Positions 11,040 through 23,483 are shown, counted from the stretch's first letter. The stretch is DNA of 64,000 nt from Peromyscus leucopus (GCF_004664715.2 NC_051069.1:78328647-78392646); one strand, 5' to 3'. A program made the numbers and translations. Notes: a model not told the origin generated them from the sequence alone.

Positions 11040-11558
11040 TGTTGGGGAATATTATTTTAAGGTGTGTTACTTTTGTTTATGTTGCATTTGTTTAATTCTG
11101 TGAAGCTGTGTTATTGTGCCTGTCTAACACACCTGATGGTCTAATAAAGAACTGAATGGCCAATGGCAAGGCAGGAAAAAGGATAGGTGGGGCTCGCAGG
11201 CAGAGAGAATAGATAGAAGAGAAATCTGGGAGGAGAGAGGACAAAGTAGCTGGAGAAGGAGGAGGACTTCAGGGACCAGCCACCCAGCCACCCAGCCACC
11301 CAGCCACCCAGCCACCCAGCCACCCAGCTACACAGCTTCTTAGCCATGGACTAAGAAGGAAAGAAAAGGTATACAGAAATAGAGAAAGGAAAAGACCCAG
11401 AGGCAAAAGATAGATGGAGAAAATTTAAGAAAAGCTGGCAAGAAGCAAGCCAAGGTAAGGCTGGACATTTGTAATTAGGAATAAGCCTCTTTGGGTGATT
11501 TATTTGGGAGCTGGGTGGTAGGCCCCCCAAAAGGGAAAAAAACAACCAACAAACAACA
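11040..11558 (+). mobile_element. Solo LTR (ERVK-like) with 6-bp duplication
   Basis: Starts TGTTGGGGAATATT and ends CAACAAACAACA, so TG...CA termini. It is flanked by a perfect 6-bp target duplication GAGGCT at 11034-11039 and 11559-11564. Six-base duplications are typical of ERVK/betaretroviral integrases. Inside are AATAAAG (11142), the sequence ctgaatggccaatggcaaggc shared with other LTRs in this window, and an 8-bp minisatellite (11277-11333). No coding region lies between LTRs, so this is a solo LTR. It is related to the minus-strand copy at 29615-30179. Confidence 0.88.
11277..11333. repeat. 8-bp minisatellite inside a solo LTR
   Basis: About seven tandem copies of CCACCCAG within the solo LTR at 11040-11558. 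On the minus strand it reads as Gly/Trp-rich (GWLGGWVAGWLGG) in two frames, which is an artefact of the repeat. The related LTR at 29615-30179 lacks this expansion, so it arose in this copy or subfamily. Confidence 0.9.
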
Positions 11559-11634
11559 GAGGCTCAAAAGAAACCACTTCCTGCTCAGTAGTAGAAGTGG
11601 TCACCTCTTGGACACAGAACAATGTTCCTTATTG

Positions 11635-11785
11635 TTTGGTTTTTGGCCAAGGTCTTCTATATAGTCCTGGATGACTTGGTATTCACTATGTGACTCAGGC
11701 TGACCTTATACTCCTAGCAATCCTCCTGCCTCAGCCCCCTGAATGTTAGGATTTCAGGCCTGTATTACAATGCCTGGTAAACAGT
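11635..11785 (-). mobile_element. Old B1-type SINE, minus strand
   Basis: Reverse complement of a B1: 'gtcctggatgacttggtatt', 'aggctgaccttatactcct', 'cctcctgcctcagcccc', 'gaatgttaggatttcaggc' and 'tgtattacaatgcctgg'. Strongly diverged. Confidence 0.65.
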
Positions 11786-14139
11786 GTGATGTTCCTAAGC
11801 ACACAATGTCTGATAGCATCAATGTTTCAGTGTGCTCTCTGAGGAAGGAGGGAGGTACTTTGGAAACAGCAAGAGCAAGTCAGAGAGTTGCCCAGGGGTA
11901 AATCAGAGTATGCAAGTGTGCACTGACTCTACAATCACATGGCATGCCAAGCCTTTTTGAGACACCGAAAACAAATCAGGCAAGTGATATGACCACCCCT
12001 ATGGAATACTGGATCCAGGTCAGAGGGCTGCAGAAACTCTTGTCCTCCAGGAGGCATCCTGATGAAATCACCAAGCCTGGCCTCCCAGCCTGGGCATCCT
12101 GGGGACAGGGAATGACCTCCATGACATTCAGCACTTGTTCTAGACCAAAGATGCCCAAGGGGATGCTCTAATGCTACTTATGCAGACTGGTCCTCACAAG
12201 GGGGGGATTAGGACTATTCTTACGGATCACCTGCTACCTCTTTATTACTCCAGAGAACTTTTGAATCTTCATGTAGTTCTGCTGAATGTGCTAGTTCCAA
12301 ACTGTCCATGCTGGTGTTAGCAGAAAGCAAGGCCGAGACAGTCTCATTAGCTTCTGTCTGTTGTGGGATTTTCCACTTCTGGTTCACAGGGACTGTGTGA
12401 ACTTCGCCTTTGAGCCAAGACTGGTTATACAGACTAGGTTTTAGACCTGCTGCCACCTGGTGGTAGAGATTGCTTACTCAAGAATCAAAACTGCAAGGAT
12501 AGCTTCGAGCCTCAGAATTGAAGGAAAGGTCTCACCTGCCAGCCTTACAATCTACCTGAGAACCACTTAAAATGATCACACAGATTTCCTTGAATGCCTT
12601 TTTAAACTCTTTTTATTGACACACACAGGAAAGAAAAATCTGATTGTGCATTGCCCTGAGCCACACACACACAGCATTCAACCCCATTCAAGGTACCAAA
12701 GCAACAATTTGATACAGCATCATGAAAGATGAGTTCTTTAGTGAAGGTACAACATAGGCTTGTCTAGGCTCTGTTCATTCTTCAAGTCTTGAAAAAAAAA
12801 ATTGTGATGGTGAAATGAGGCATTAGAGCCTAACTGTGTTGGCCTGTTCCGATTTGGGATTTATTAAATGCAAACACCCTGGCTGGAAAGAAATGTAACA
12901 AATTCCTTATCTGCCAAATATTGTATTACTTTCATAGGATGTACTAAAATTTGTTTAGATTTAACAAAATGTTAGGGAAGTTCATAAAATTATCTTGGTA
13001 GGGGATTTCTTCAGTTTCGATGTGTCCTTTTCTTACTTTCTAGTAAGACAAAGAACATCCTTCTCAATTTTCTTATTTATTGTCAGCATAACTGTTTGCT
13101 GTTGCATATATGCTGTGCTCCAATGGGCACAGCTTTATGCCAGAAAGTTCCACTACTGTGAAAAGCCATGCTAACAATTGACTGGATGGGGCCCATAGTG
13201 GCAGGTTGCCATCTCCCATATGATACAGGCTTTACAGATATGAAAGTTACTACTAACCATGAGAAACGGCAAGGGAAAGAGGAACAACTAGAGATGCTTA
13301 TTTTATATCATAATGACACATTTGTGCTTCATATTGTAAAAAGAAATCTAGATATACACAATGCAAATAGCTCAGTGTGTACACAGTACTAAAAGTTTGT
13401 TTGTTCTGAGACAACCTTTGACCTATACGGCCCCTTGAAAGGAATGTGAGACTCTGTAGCCTTGGCAATTGGGGACCCACTGGAGAGTTATTAATGAGGA
13501 AGAAGTGTGGGAGAAAGGAAAGAAAGAAAGACATGAAATGACTCTATGGAGAAAAATTGACTACTGGACTAGAGGGACGAGACTAAACTTTAGAATGATT
13601 AATGGCTTTAGTTCTAACTCCCTATAAAGTGTGCTATCTGGAGATGGCTCAGGAAAGGTGGATCATTTGAGATGCTGTGTCTTTGTCTTTTCAGATTGCC
13701 AGCTTTCTGAATAAAGAACAGATGAAAGATTTGATTACTGTCTCTCTTCACTGGAGTGAACTTGGAGTTCCAGTAACATGTAGAGTTACAGCAGTCGGTG
13801 GGGCTTTGAAACCACCTTAGAAAGGAAGACATAAGACAGATGGGGTGGGGGTGGGGGAGACCTGTATCTCTCTCCCTTTGACTATGAAATATGGAAACAA
13901 ACTATTTTCCCCAAGAGTCTCATGTTGGGAGAAGGAAAAGGCTGAAGCCTAATGCCAGCCAGCCAGAAAAAGGTCATTTCCCAGAAAGAGATATCACACC
14001 TTTCTGACAACTTGTTAAAATACCTTGTAGAAGGGACTGGCACTGAGACAATGTGTTTATGGAGAGCAGTACCACACCTTGACTGGGACTATTTAGTTAT
14101 ACATACCACTTGCTTTATATTTAAACCTAAAACCATGTC
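11786..14139. other. Intergenic, nothing recognised
   Basis: About 2.3 kb without recognisable exons, RNA genes or clear repeats. There are small open frames on both strands (for example 11944-12171 and 12220-12456), none with a family motif or signal of selection. Short CA and A runs occur near 12660 and 12793. Confidence 0.45.
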
Positions 14140-14145
14140 CAGACC

Positions 14146-15096
14146 TGCTGCGGGCCGCAGGAATATATCATAAGAACTTAGCTGGTTATGGCAAAGTCAC
14201 CACCTGGAGGAATCAGGGAATTCCTCCAGAGGAAGCCAAATCCCAAGGAGTTTTTGGTGTTACTTGGCTTGTTATATATCAGCTGTCTTCTGTTATGAAA
14301 ATCATGTGTGCCTTTATAGTTTTCCCAATTGACTTTCCCCTAAGAAGGGCTGACAGTGTGGATTGATCATTCTCTGGGCATACACATTCCAGGTATTTGG
14401 AGAACTGCCTCAGGAAAGGCTTTCTCTGGAATCAGATATCTCCCTTAGCCACTTTCAAGGACTACAGGAGTTCAGGTGGGCACCCAACTTGCCAGGATAA
14501 CAATGATAACAGCCCACCTGCAAGTCTCCTGACTTAAATTCCACAAGGAGACACTGCCTAGGAGAGGTGGACGTTAAGTAATAGCTTTACACAATTTAGC
14601 TCGGACCCTCCCTTTATATACTGGGACTTCCAGGGCACGAGATGGAGAAGAGAAAAGAGAGTGGAAGAACTAGACGGGTAAGAACTTGAGAGGAACAAAC
14701 TGAGATGGGGAAGAACTAGACTGAAGGGCTAGAAGAGAGGACTAGAGGAACGAGATGGAAGATGAGGAAGAGCCAGATGGGGAAGTAGTAGCTGGGTAAG
14801 AACAAGCTGAAAAGGACCTAGATGAGGCAGAATTAAGATGAGAGAATTAAGATAGAACTTAGAGGGAGCAATAGATAAGTATAGAGAGAAATCAGGCAAG
14901 AAAGGAGCTAGACATGAGAACAGAACTGAAGCTGTGTATAAAGGATGTTATGCCAGAGGAATTAAAGCAAGTGGACGATAGAGCTCGGTGTGCTGAGATT
15001 CTATTTCCTGAAAATAGTCCTCGCCGTTAGTAGTTCTCTCTCCTGAGCCCCTGGGATGTATAATATTGAGGCTGGTCCCGCTAATACTATACAAGA
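14146..15096 (+). mobile_element. Solo LTR, ERVK-type, 951 bp
   Basis: Starts TGCTGCGGGCCGCAGG, the opening I associate with the RMER13 group of rodent ERVK LTRs (name from memory). A TATA-like CTTTATATACTGG lies near 14621, followed by a long AG-rich transcribed part (14640-14930) and a T-rich 3' end. A perfect 6-bp duplication CAGACC flanks it (14140-14145 and 15097-15102). The right terminus reads ...CAAGA, so the canonical CA end has decayed. No internal retroviral sequence remains. Confidence 0.72.
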
Positions 15097-15213
15097 CAGA
15101 CCCTGAAGACAGACTTGGGAGGCGACAGACACTAGAATTCTTTGTGTCTCTTCCCAATGTGGCCATATTGAATGAATAAGTTCCTTTGATCTCTATCTAT
15201 CGCTGTCTCATGG

Positions 15214-15214
15214 G

Positions 15215-15256
<42 letters not shown>
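15214..15256. repeat. (GC)n(AC)n microsatellite
   Basis: A short GCGCGCGC lead followed by about 17 CA units. An alternating purine-pyrimidine run of this kind can adopt Z-DNA. Confidence 0.95.
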
Positions 15257-15257
<1 letters not shown>

Positions 15258-16079
15258 TAGAATAATCATTTTCACCAAGAAAAATGGACCTTTATAAGAA
15301 AGAAAATAGTTCAACTTAAATATGTGAAGAAAAGAGACAACTGGTTCATTTAGACATTCTGTAAGAGAACTATAATCTATTGTCACAGTAATTTTTCTAG
15401 CTTTCCCCTACATGGCCAGACCAATAGTGAATCCCAGATGTTCTCAGATTTATAAAGAGCTCTACCTCACACTGACTAGAGGAGTCATCCAGTACAGCAT
15501 ACACCTAGACTGACCAAGTGGCCAAAAGCCATTTGAATCTTTGAGTTCTACAAGAACTCTAAAATAGTGCCAAGTGGAAGCAAACTATATACACATCAAA
15601 AACCAATAAAACAACAATAAAAATGCTGAACAAAAGATACTTGGGAGTTACAGTTGATATTAACTTTGTGTCAGCAGGTCAGTGAGTCTGCCTGTAGTAG
15701 GCACTTCTTGAGATGTCAATGAAAGCTTCAACTCTAATTCAAAACATGGAAGGTTTTGATCTTTCTGAACTAATCAGATAGTAACTCCAATAGTGTGTTC
15801 TGTCCTGGACACCACTCTCTGTGAACAGCTCTGATAAAGTGATGCTTCCTGAACCCCCCCCCAACTTCTGCAAGAAGGCATAGGTAGTTACAGAATTGTA
15901 TTGTAGTGGGAAGGCAATGGGGTAGGAATAGGGCTGTGACTCTAATCATTGGGTTGACAAACTTGAGCAGCCCATGTGCAGGATGACCAGTAAATAGGAT
16001 GTGCAGAGTGATGAATAATACCAACTCCAAACAGCCTCTTCTCTCTTTCTATTTTGAGTTATCCAAGATCCTCAAAGCT
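15257..16079. other. Intergenic, nothing recognised
   Basis: No gene, RNA or clear repeat recognised. A C8 run at 15856-15863 and the unremarkable minus-strand frame 15770-16030 are the only features. Confidence 0.45.
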
Positions 16080-18343
16080 ACTAGAGTCCTGATCATCATA
16101 GTATAATTCTCTTGTTGGATCCAGCCTCCCTTCCTCTGGCCTGGAAATCAAGTAAGCAATATTCACTCTTCTTACTGTTCTCCAATTCCAAATACCCAGT
16201 TTCATCCCTACCCCGTAGCAAACCACTTTCAGGGTCCTGCCCACCTCCTTTGACTCTCCTCCCTGGAGCTCTACCAAACCTCATGGCAGACCCAGATTTC
16301 CTCCATCCTTTTCAGCCCCTCCCCCATTTTATCCCCATTCCTTTGTTTCAGCCTCCAATACCTAGAAATATGTTCCATCTGGGACGAACAATTACTGTAC
16401 CTGACAGGACTCAGAAGCATTCCCTACTAGGAAACCCACAGCCACCACACATTTCTAATGTCCAGAGAGGGCAACAGAAATCAATAAACAGAACAGCTAT
16501 CCAACAAGACATATATCAACACTCAGAATCACAATCATCCCAAACCCAAATTCCTAGACACTGGCACAAAAACACGTTAAATAACGACCAAGATAACAGA
16601 CCTCCACCAGTACTCAGCAACCCCACTGTAGTAAGTAGGTCCTGAGAAATTCAGTATGGCTGAAACACAAGACAAAGACTTCAAAATAGCTATTATGAAT
16701 ATATTTGAGGAACTTAAAGAAAAAATGAACAAATACATTAATGAAATCTATGTAACATAAACAACAATAGAATTAAATGAAAAAATATTTCAAGACATGA
16801 AAGAAGAAATAGAAAGCCCAAACTGAGGGAAAACAGGAAATGAAAAATTCAGGAATTCAGACAGGAACCTCAAAGGTAAGTCTTATCAACAGAATACAAA
16901 AAGTGGGAGAAAGAATCTCAAGCATTGAAGACAATATAGAAGAAATAGATACTTCAGTCAAAGAAAATGTTAAATCTTTAAAAATCTATTTATAAAACAG
17001 CCAGGAAATTTGGGTCACTGTGAAAAGACCAAATCCATAAATAATGGGAATAGGGGAAAAAGAAGAAACCCAGGCTAAAAGCACAGAAAATGTTTTTTTT
17101 AACAAAATCATAACCTAAAGAAGAAGGTACAAGAAGTGTACAGAACACCAAATAGATTGGAATAGAAAACTCTCCACAACACATAATAATCAAAACACTA
17201 AATGTACAGAACAAAGAAAAATTATTAAATGCTGCAAAGGAAAAAGACCAAGTAACATATAAAAGCAGACCTATGGGAATAACAACCAACTTTTAAATGA
17301 AGACTCTAAAAGCCAGAAAGGCCTGGACAAACTCAAACTCTAAGAGAACACAGACTACACCACTACTAAACCTGGCAAAATTTTCAATAACAAGAAGAGA
17401 AAGAAAAACATTTCATGACAAAAATTTAAGCAGCATCTATCTACACATCAGCTCTACAGAATGTGCTAGAAGGAAAACTTCAACCTCAAGAGGATAACCA
17501 CACCCAAGATAACACAAAGAACAAAAAAAAAAATCTCAAACCAGCAAATCAAAGGAGGTGGGAAAAACCCACATGACAATAACAAAATAACAGGAATCAA
17601 TAAACACTGCTCATTGATAATAAAAGACACAGACTAATGGAAAAGATGCAAAAACAGGATCCATCCTTCTGGTGTATCTAAGAAACACACCTTAACATCA
17701 AGGTGAAAGGATGGAAAAAGGTATTCCAAGCAAATGAACCAAAAAGCAAGCTAGTGTAACCATTTTAATATCTGACAAAATAGACTTGAAACCAAGACTA
17801 ATCAGACAAGATATAGAGGGCCAGTACATACCCGTCAAAGGAAAAATCCACCAGGAGAATATTGCAATTCTAAATATCTGTGCACCAAAATGTAAGGGCA
17901 TCCAAGTTCATAAAATAAAACACTACTACAACTGAAAATTACATATTGACCCTCACACGGAAATGGTGGGTGACTTTAATACCCCACTCTCAGTAATAGA
18001 CAGGTCAAAAACTAAACAGAGAACTGCTGAAGCAAAATGATGTCATAAACCAAATAGACCTAACAGATATTTACAGAACATTTCACTCAAACACAAAAGA
18101 ATATACCTTCTTCTCAGCACCTCATGGAACATTCTCTAAAACTGACCACATACTTTGACATAAAGCAAGTCTCAACAGATACAGTAAAATTGAAATAGCA
18201 CCCTGCATCCTATCTGACCACCATGGATTAAAGCTGGATATCAACAACAGAAATAACAGAAAGCTTGCAAACTCAAGGAAACTAAACTCCACTTAACAAA
18301 AAATGAGTCAAGATAGAAATTAAGAAAGAAATTTGGGCCTGGC

Positions 18344-18472
18344 AGTGGTGGTGCACATCTTTAATTCCAGCTCTTGGGAGGCAGAGCCAGGAAGATCTCT
18401 GTGAGTTCAAGGCCAGCCTAGTTTACAGAGGGAGATTCAGGACAGGCACCAAAAGTAGAGAAATTCTGTTTT
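18344..18472 (+). mobile_element. B1 SINE inside old L1
   Basis: B1 sequence (ggtggtgcacatctttaatt, ctcttgggaggcagagcc, gtgagttcaaggccagcct) inserted into the L1 ORF2. Its A-tail has become the seed of the adjacent (GAA)n microsatellite. Confidence 0.85.
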
Positions 18473-18473
18473 A

Positions 18474-18552
18474 AAAAAGAAGAAGAAGAAGAAGAAGAAG
18501 AAGAAGAAGAAGAAGAAGAAGAAGAAGAAGAAGAAGAAGAAGAAGAAGAAGA
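18474..18552. repeat. (GAA)n microsatellite, about 26 units
   Basis: Uninterrupted AAG/GAA triplets growing from the A-tail of the B1 at 18344-18472. The same purine sense continues, after a short B1-tail echo, as GGA/GGAA units at 18581-18661. Reverse reading gives a poly-Ser frame with no protein meaning. Long GAA runs can form triplexes. Confidence 0.97.
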
Positions 18553-18580
18553 GAGAAATTCTGTTTCAAAACACCAAAAG

Positions 18581-18661
18581 GAGGAGGAGGAGGAGAAGAA
18601 GGAAAGAAGGAAGGAAGGAAGGAAGGAAGGAAGAAGGAAGGAAGGAAGGAAGGAAGGAAGG
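18581..18661. repeat. GGA/GGAA microsatellite
   Basis: AGGAGG triplets passing into GGAA tetranucleotides, ending where the L1 ORF2 text resumes at about 18662. Confidence 0.95.
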
Positions 18662-19887
18662 TAAAGCTTTTTAGAAGTGAATAAAAAATTTAAACACAAC
18701 ATATACAAGTTTAAGGGACACAATGAGGGTGTTTTAAGAGGAAAGTTCATAGCACTGAGTGCCTTCATAAAAAAAATGTAAAGATCTCCTATTAGTAACT
18801 TAATGACACACCAGAAAGCTCTAGAAAAAAAGAAGAAATAACATCCAAAAGAAGTAGACAGCAAGAAATAATCAATGTTGGGGATAAGAATCTATAAAAT
18901 AGAAACATCAACAACAAAACAATACAAAGAATCAATTCTTCAAGAAAATCAATACGATTGACAAACCATTAGCCAAATTAACCAAAAAGAACAAGAGGAG
19001 ATCCAAATTAGCAGAATTAGAGATGAAATGGGGAGGGTATAACAACAGACAGTGAGCAAATCCAAAGGATCCTAAGTATGTACTCAAAAACTTGTGCTCC
19101 AACAAATTGGAAAATGTAAAGGAAAAGGATAATTTTCTTGATATATACCACCTAGTAAAATTAAATTAACATCAGACAAGCATTTTGAACAGTCTTAGAA
19201 CCCATAGTGAAATAGAAGCAGTAATTAATAGTCTCCTGACCAAAACAAACAAACAAACAAAAATCCCAGGGCCAGGTGGTTTTTGTGCAGAGTCCTTCCA
19301 GACTTTCAAATAATTAACACCAATCCTCTTCAAATTATTCCACAAAATAGAAACATAAGGAGTATTGCCCAATTACTTTTATGAAGCCACACTTACCCTG
19401 ATACCTAGACCACATACAGACTCAACAAAGAGAGCAAAGTGCAGACTCCATATGAACATAGATGCAAAAATACTCAATATAAATACTCAATAAAACACTT
19501 TCAAATTGAATCCAAGAACACATCAAAAAGATCATTGACCATAATCAAGTAGGCTTCATCCCAGAGATCCAGGGATAGTTCAACATATGTAAATCAATAA
19601 ATGTAATCCACCATATAAACAAACTGAAAAAAAAAACACATTATCATCTCATTAGATGCAGAAAACTAATTTGACAATCTCCAACTTCATGGTAAAAGAC
19701 CTGCAGATACTTTTTTTGTGTGATACAAGGTACATGCTTCATAATAATAGAGATGATTTACAGCAAGTCCACAGCCAACATCAGCCTAAATGGAGTGAAA
19801 CTCAAAGCATTTCCACTCTTTCCATACCTATTCAATGTAGTACTAGAAGTCTTAGAGCAATAAGACAACTAAAAGATATCAAGGAGA

Positions 19888-20056
19888 GGCCAGGCGGTGG
19901 TGGCGCATGCCTTTAATCCCAGCACTCGGGAGGCAGAGGCAGGCGGATCTCTATGAATTCGAGGCCAGCCTGGGCTACCAAGTGAGCTCCAGGAAAGGCG
20001 CAAAGCTACACAGAGAAACCCTGTCTCGAAAAACCAAAAAAAAAAAAAAAAAAAAA
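19888..20056 (+). mobile_element. Young B1 SINE with 17-bp duplication
   Basis: Nearly consensus B1 (ggccaggcggtggtggcgca ... ctgtctcgaaaaacc and A-tail) inserted in the old L1 ORF2. The 17-base target duplication AAAAGATATCAAGGAGA is present at 19871-19887 and again at 20057-20073. The right half carries the aaaggcgcaaagctacaca variant that all the young B1 copies in this window share. Confidence 0.95.
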
Positions 20057-20202
20057 AAAAGATATCAAGGAGATACAAAAAGGAGAGGAAGAAGTCATCT
20101 TTCCCAAAGCAATCCAGAGAGTCAATGCAATCTTCATCAAAATTCCAACACAATTATTCACAAAACTTTAAAGGACAATTTTTAGCTTCATATGGAAACA
20201 TG

Positions 20203-20204
<2 letters not shown>

Positions 20205-20239
<35 letters not shown>
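20205..20239. repeat. (CA)n microsatellite
   Basis: About 17 CA units inside the old L1 ORF2, absent from the equivalent place in the younger L1 at about 37.66 kb. Confidence 0.95.
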
Positions 20240-20241
<2 letters not shown>

Positions 20242-20820
20242 ATAGCTAAAACCATCTTGAATAATAAAAGAACTACTGAACATATCACCATCTCCAATCT
20301 CAAATTGTACTACAGAGGTACAGTAATAAAAACAACATGATATTGTCATACAGACGCGTGGATAAATTGAATCAAACTGAAGCCCCAGACATAAGTTTAC
20401 ATACCTAGGGGCATGTGATTTTTTACAAAGAAGCCAGAAACACATGCTAGAAAAAAAATACAGCATCTTTAACAAATGGTGCTGGTCAAACTGGACTTCT
20501 CCATGTAGAGGACTCCAAATAGATCCACACTTATCCCTGCACAAAACTCAACTCCAAAAGGATCAAAGACCACAACATAAGACCAGATGCACTGAATATA
20601 ATTCCACTCATTTGCCCAGCTTAAAAATAGCAGGGAGTCTGGGCCCTGAGGAATCCCATATAAGTAAATCAAGAAATGTTGGGAAATTCTTTAAACATGA
20701 TGGGACAAAGCAGAAGAGAATCCATAGCCTGGAATTTGATTAGAAAAAACAAAACACAAAAAACCTGGAATACAAAATGGGTCTAATAGGGGCATGGTCA
20801 AGAAAGGAGAATTCTAGTGA

Positions 20821-20890
20821 ATAGCTTGTAGCCCAGTGGTAGAGCACTTGCCTCACATGACCAGGGCCCTAGATGACAATCTCCCAAACT
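20821..20890 (+). mobile_element. ID-like SINE fragment
   Basis: 'tgtagcccagtggtagagca', 'cttgcctcacatgacc', 'agggccctagatga' follow the ID/BC1 head. Diverged and without a good tail. Confidence 0.6.
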
Positions 20891-21917
20891 CCAGAAGCAA
20901 AGGAGAGGCTCCACATGATTTAACCATGACTACCCAGTTAATCCACAGGTATGGAGGAAAAGCTCTGTGGAGAAGGGAAGCCTTCAGACCTCTAAGAATC
21001 ACTCTGCTTAATTCACTTTGTCTCCTGGATCCCTAAAGTGGTGGATTTTCTGTTTTGACCAACTACTCCTCCCCACTTTACCTCTATACTTCCCTCTTGG
21101 TCAATAAGCTTCCCACTTATGCCATGACTTCCCACCCATCCTGGGTCCACTTCTCATTGTCACCTAAAAGGGCACGAGCCCCAGACACTCATCAACTGAA
21201 AACATTTCATATGGAGTCCCTTAGCATCATCAGGTTTCTAAAGGCTTGGATATTAAATTCATTTTTATTTATCATATCACCCTCCCCCTTCAGGAGCTCA
21301 ATTTTCAAATATGCAGCCTAAATTAACCCCTTAAAATATGCATATTTTATGTGTATTCGATGTTCTTGAAATAGGCCTTCCTTTGAAACAACTCTTGGTA
21401 AATTAATAGAGACAGTATTGACAATTCTAGAGTCTAATATTTAATGCAATTTCAGGAGATCTAGATTCACATACCTTCAGTTTATTACCATCAAGCCATT
21501 AACCACTCATGTGCTTCCCTGGAGAAGACGTTAACTAGGTAAGCTTTGCAGATGTCTTACATGGGACCTTAGACTGAGCTCTGCTCTGTGGGAGAACTGC
21601 TTGCATGTTCAGAAAATAGGAGGCAACTCAAAAGAGAAATGTCAGCCTTGTGCATGCCAAGCACAGATATTGTAACTATGACTGTCATTTACAGAAGCAC
21701 CAGACAACAAAGGGATCAGCAATACTCCTCTCATTTAATCACTCATAGACTCAAAAGTATATTCCTGGGATCCTGGGGATATGTGGCATCACTCTGAAAA
21801 ACTACTGCATTGATAATTCACTTCTGTGACTTGGGGGTCATAAAATCTAGCATAGAATTTAACATTGGATGACAGGACTAGCATAGTAACAAAAGGAAAT
21901 TATCAGTTTCCCTTTAG
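20891..21917. other. Intergenic, nothing recognised
   Basis: No gene, RNA or clear mobile element. Small open frames such as 21055-21321 and 21588-21797 have no motif. Confidence 0.45.
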
Positions 21918-22376
21918 TGTAGATGACTTTCTAAACAGTCTTATTTATTAAGAAACACGGAGCCAAATACAGGGGTAGTAGCCAAAGAGATCAGAGAACT
22001 AGTGAAGAGCCACGACTACCTTATCTTACCATCTTACCATGGAGAGAGCTTCTTCCTGTGTAACTTATGTTTTTATTGCCTTCCTGTTCTGCCTTCTCAT
22101 TGGCTCTAAGCCCAGCCACATGATGTCCTCGTCACTGCCTGTCTATACAGACCTCCAGGTCTCTATGGTTGGTACTAAGATTAAAGATGTGTGTCACCAC
22201 ACTTGGCTGTGCCCTTGACCACACAGAGACTCTGCCTGCCATGTGATCAGATTAAGGGCGTGTGCTAACACCACCTGACTTCTGTTGATGGCTTTGTGAC
22301 CTCTGATCTCCAGGCAAACTTTATTTATTAACATACAAATAAAATCACATTTCAGCACAATTAAAATACCACCACA
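21918..22376 (-). mobile_element. Solo LTR, minus strand, near-matching 6-bp duplication
   Basis: On the minus strand it begins TGTGGTGGTATTTTAATTG and carries AATAAATAAAG, with the opposite end matching TG...CA. The flanks are CTTTAG (21912-21917) and ATTTAG (22377-22382), a 5/6 match as expected for an aged 6-bp duplication. The middle contains a B1-like 'attaaagatgtgtgtcaccac' stretch, which I believe is part of this LTR family. No internal retroviral sequence. Confidence 0.65.
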
Positions 22377-22382
22377 ATTTAG

Positions 22383-23472
22383 GAAAATTGAAAGGATGCT
22401 AGGAATTTTCAAAGTATTCAATAGGACAGAAGAGCCAAAAGAAAGGCTAAAGTTACACCCATGTGACTGGTGAAGCAAGGGGAAGAAACGGTGGTCACCA
22501 AGACTGAACGAGGCCCTTTTTCTCTTTACACTGATTGGCAGAATGCCAAGAGTCTTACATCTTCAGAAACTACAGAGCCCCTGAGCCTGAGGCCGCCAGG
22601 TGCTGCTCCTAGTGGGACTACAATTCAGCTGCTCTTCCAACTGCTTCAACAGATCCCTGGAGCCTGCACAGCACAGCCAGAGCTACGATTGCCATTTGCT
22701 GAAAGTGACTGCAGATGAGGGATGGAAGCTGTTTCTCTTCCTTTTGAGAAAAAGCTAAGCTGCCTCTTCCAGCCAGGACCTGGCCCATCTGGGCCTTCAA
22801 AGGGCCAGAATATCGACATCTGATAGGGTTTCCCAGGACCCATGATGAAGCAAGATAGAAGATGGTTGTGCGATCAAGTGTGAAAATACAACACACGAGC
22901 ACTGGAACACCACAAAGAAGCTCCATCACCCATCTCTTTCTCGCTCATGTGGATAGCTGTTGCTTTTACTGGTTTTGGCGGGGGCCTCATGCATTCTTCC
23001 CCCCACTTCTGCATTAAATGTGTTGATATACTCAATCATAGCATTATCTCCTACTAGCAGCATCTAACAGTTCTTCCAAAAGTTATCCCCCAAGCCACCT
23101 AACACAACCCTAGACCCTTCAGCAGGCTCTTTCTAACATAACATTCCCCTACTGATGGACTCCCATAGTTCTATGATGTACAAACTTCCTCCTGGCAGCA
23201 GCTAATAAGACCCAGCTTTTCAGCTGCAGGTGTTCCTGGTGGTCTTTGGCCACAAAGCATTACACTTCCCACTTCCAATCTGCTGCCAGGCAGAAGTATT
23301 AGGCTCTGATAATCAGTGTAAAAAGTGACCATGAAAAAATATGCATCTTGTCTGATCTAAGCAATTGAAAAATGTTATGGTTTGGATTTAAAATATCCCC
23401 CCCCATCACCACTGGCTCTTGTTCTGAGCTCCTTTTCTCCAGTAATGGTGAGTTTAGAGAGGCTATGTAGCG
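22383..23472. other. Intergenic, nothing recognised
   Basis: No exon with splice sites or protein family match. Overlapping open frames at 22470-22930 on both strands have no recognisable product. Confidence 0.45.
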
Positions 23473-23483
23473 TAGTTGGGATT

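Larger units (their letters stand above)
16080..20775 (+). mobile_element. Old degraded L1 (LINE-1), 5' region to mid ORF2
   Basis: A plus-strand L1 of an older rodent subfamily. 16112-16645 is a 5' leader/ORF1-upstream stretch, open by chance for 177 codons. 16655-17490 is a broken ORF1: the 'gaaagcccaaactgaggg' coiled-coil zone, 'gtgaaaagaccaaatcc' near 17020 and 'ctaaaagccagaaaggcctgg' near 17310 match the younger copy at 33.5 kb. ORF2 follows from about 17600: endonuclease pieces, 'gactttaataccccactct' near 17970 and 'tctgaccaccatgg' near 18210, with reverse transcriptase pieces near 19260 (cagggccaggtgg), 19540-19690 and 19790-20340. The copy ends near 20775 without ORF2 C terminus or 3' UTR. 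Dense stops and indels show long inactivity. Confidence 0.85.

Noticed and set aside
11124..11347. Gly/Trp repeat peptide (WLGG...)
   Set aside because: An artefact of the 8-bp CCACCCAG minisatellite inside a solo LTR.
16112..16645. 177-codon proline-rich reading frame as a host gene
   Set aside because: It is continuous with an old L1 5' region and ORF1; no splice context or host family resemblance.
18418..18864. 148-codon serine-rich minus-strand frame
   Set aside because: Read from B1 plus GAA and GGAA microsatellites.
22470..22929. Overlapping open frames on both strands as a possible gene
   Set aside because: No recognisable domain, no splice pattern, and both strands open equally, so most likely chance.
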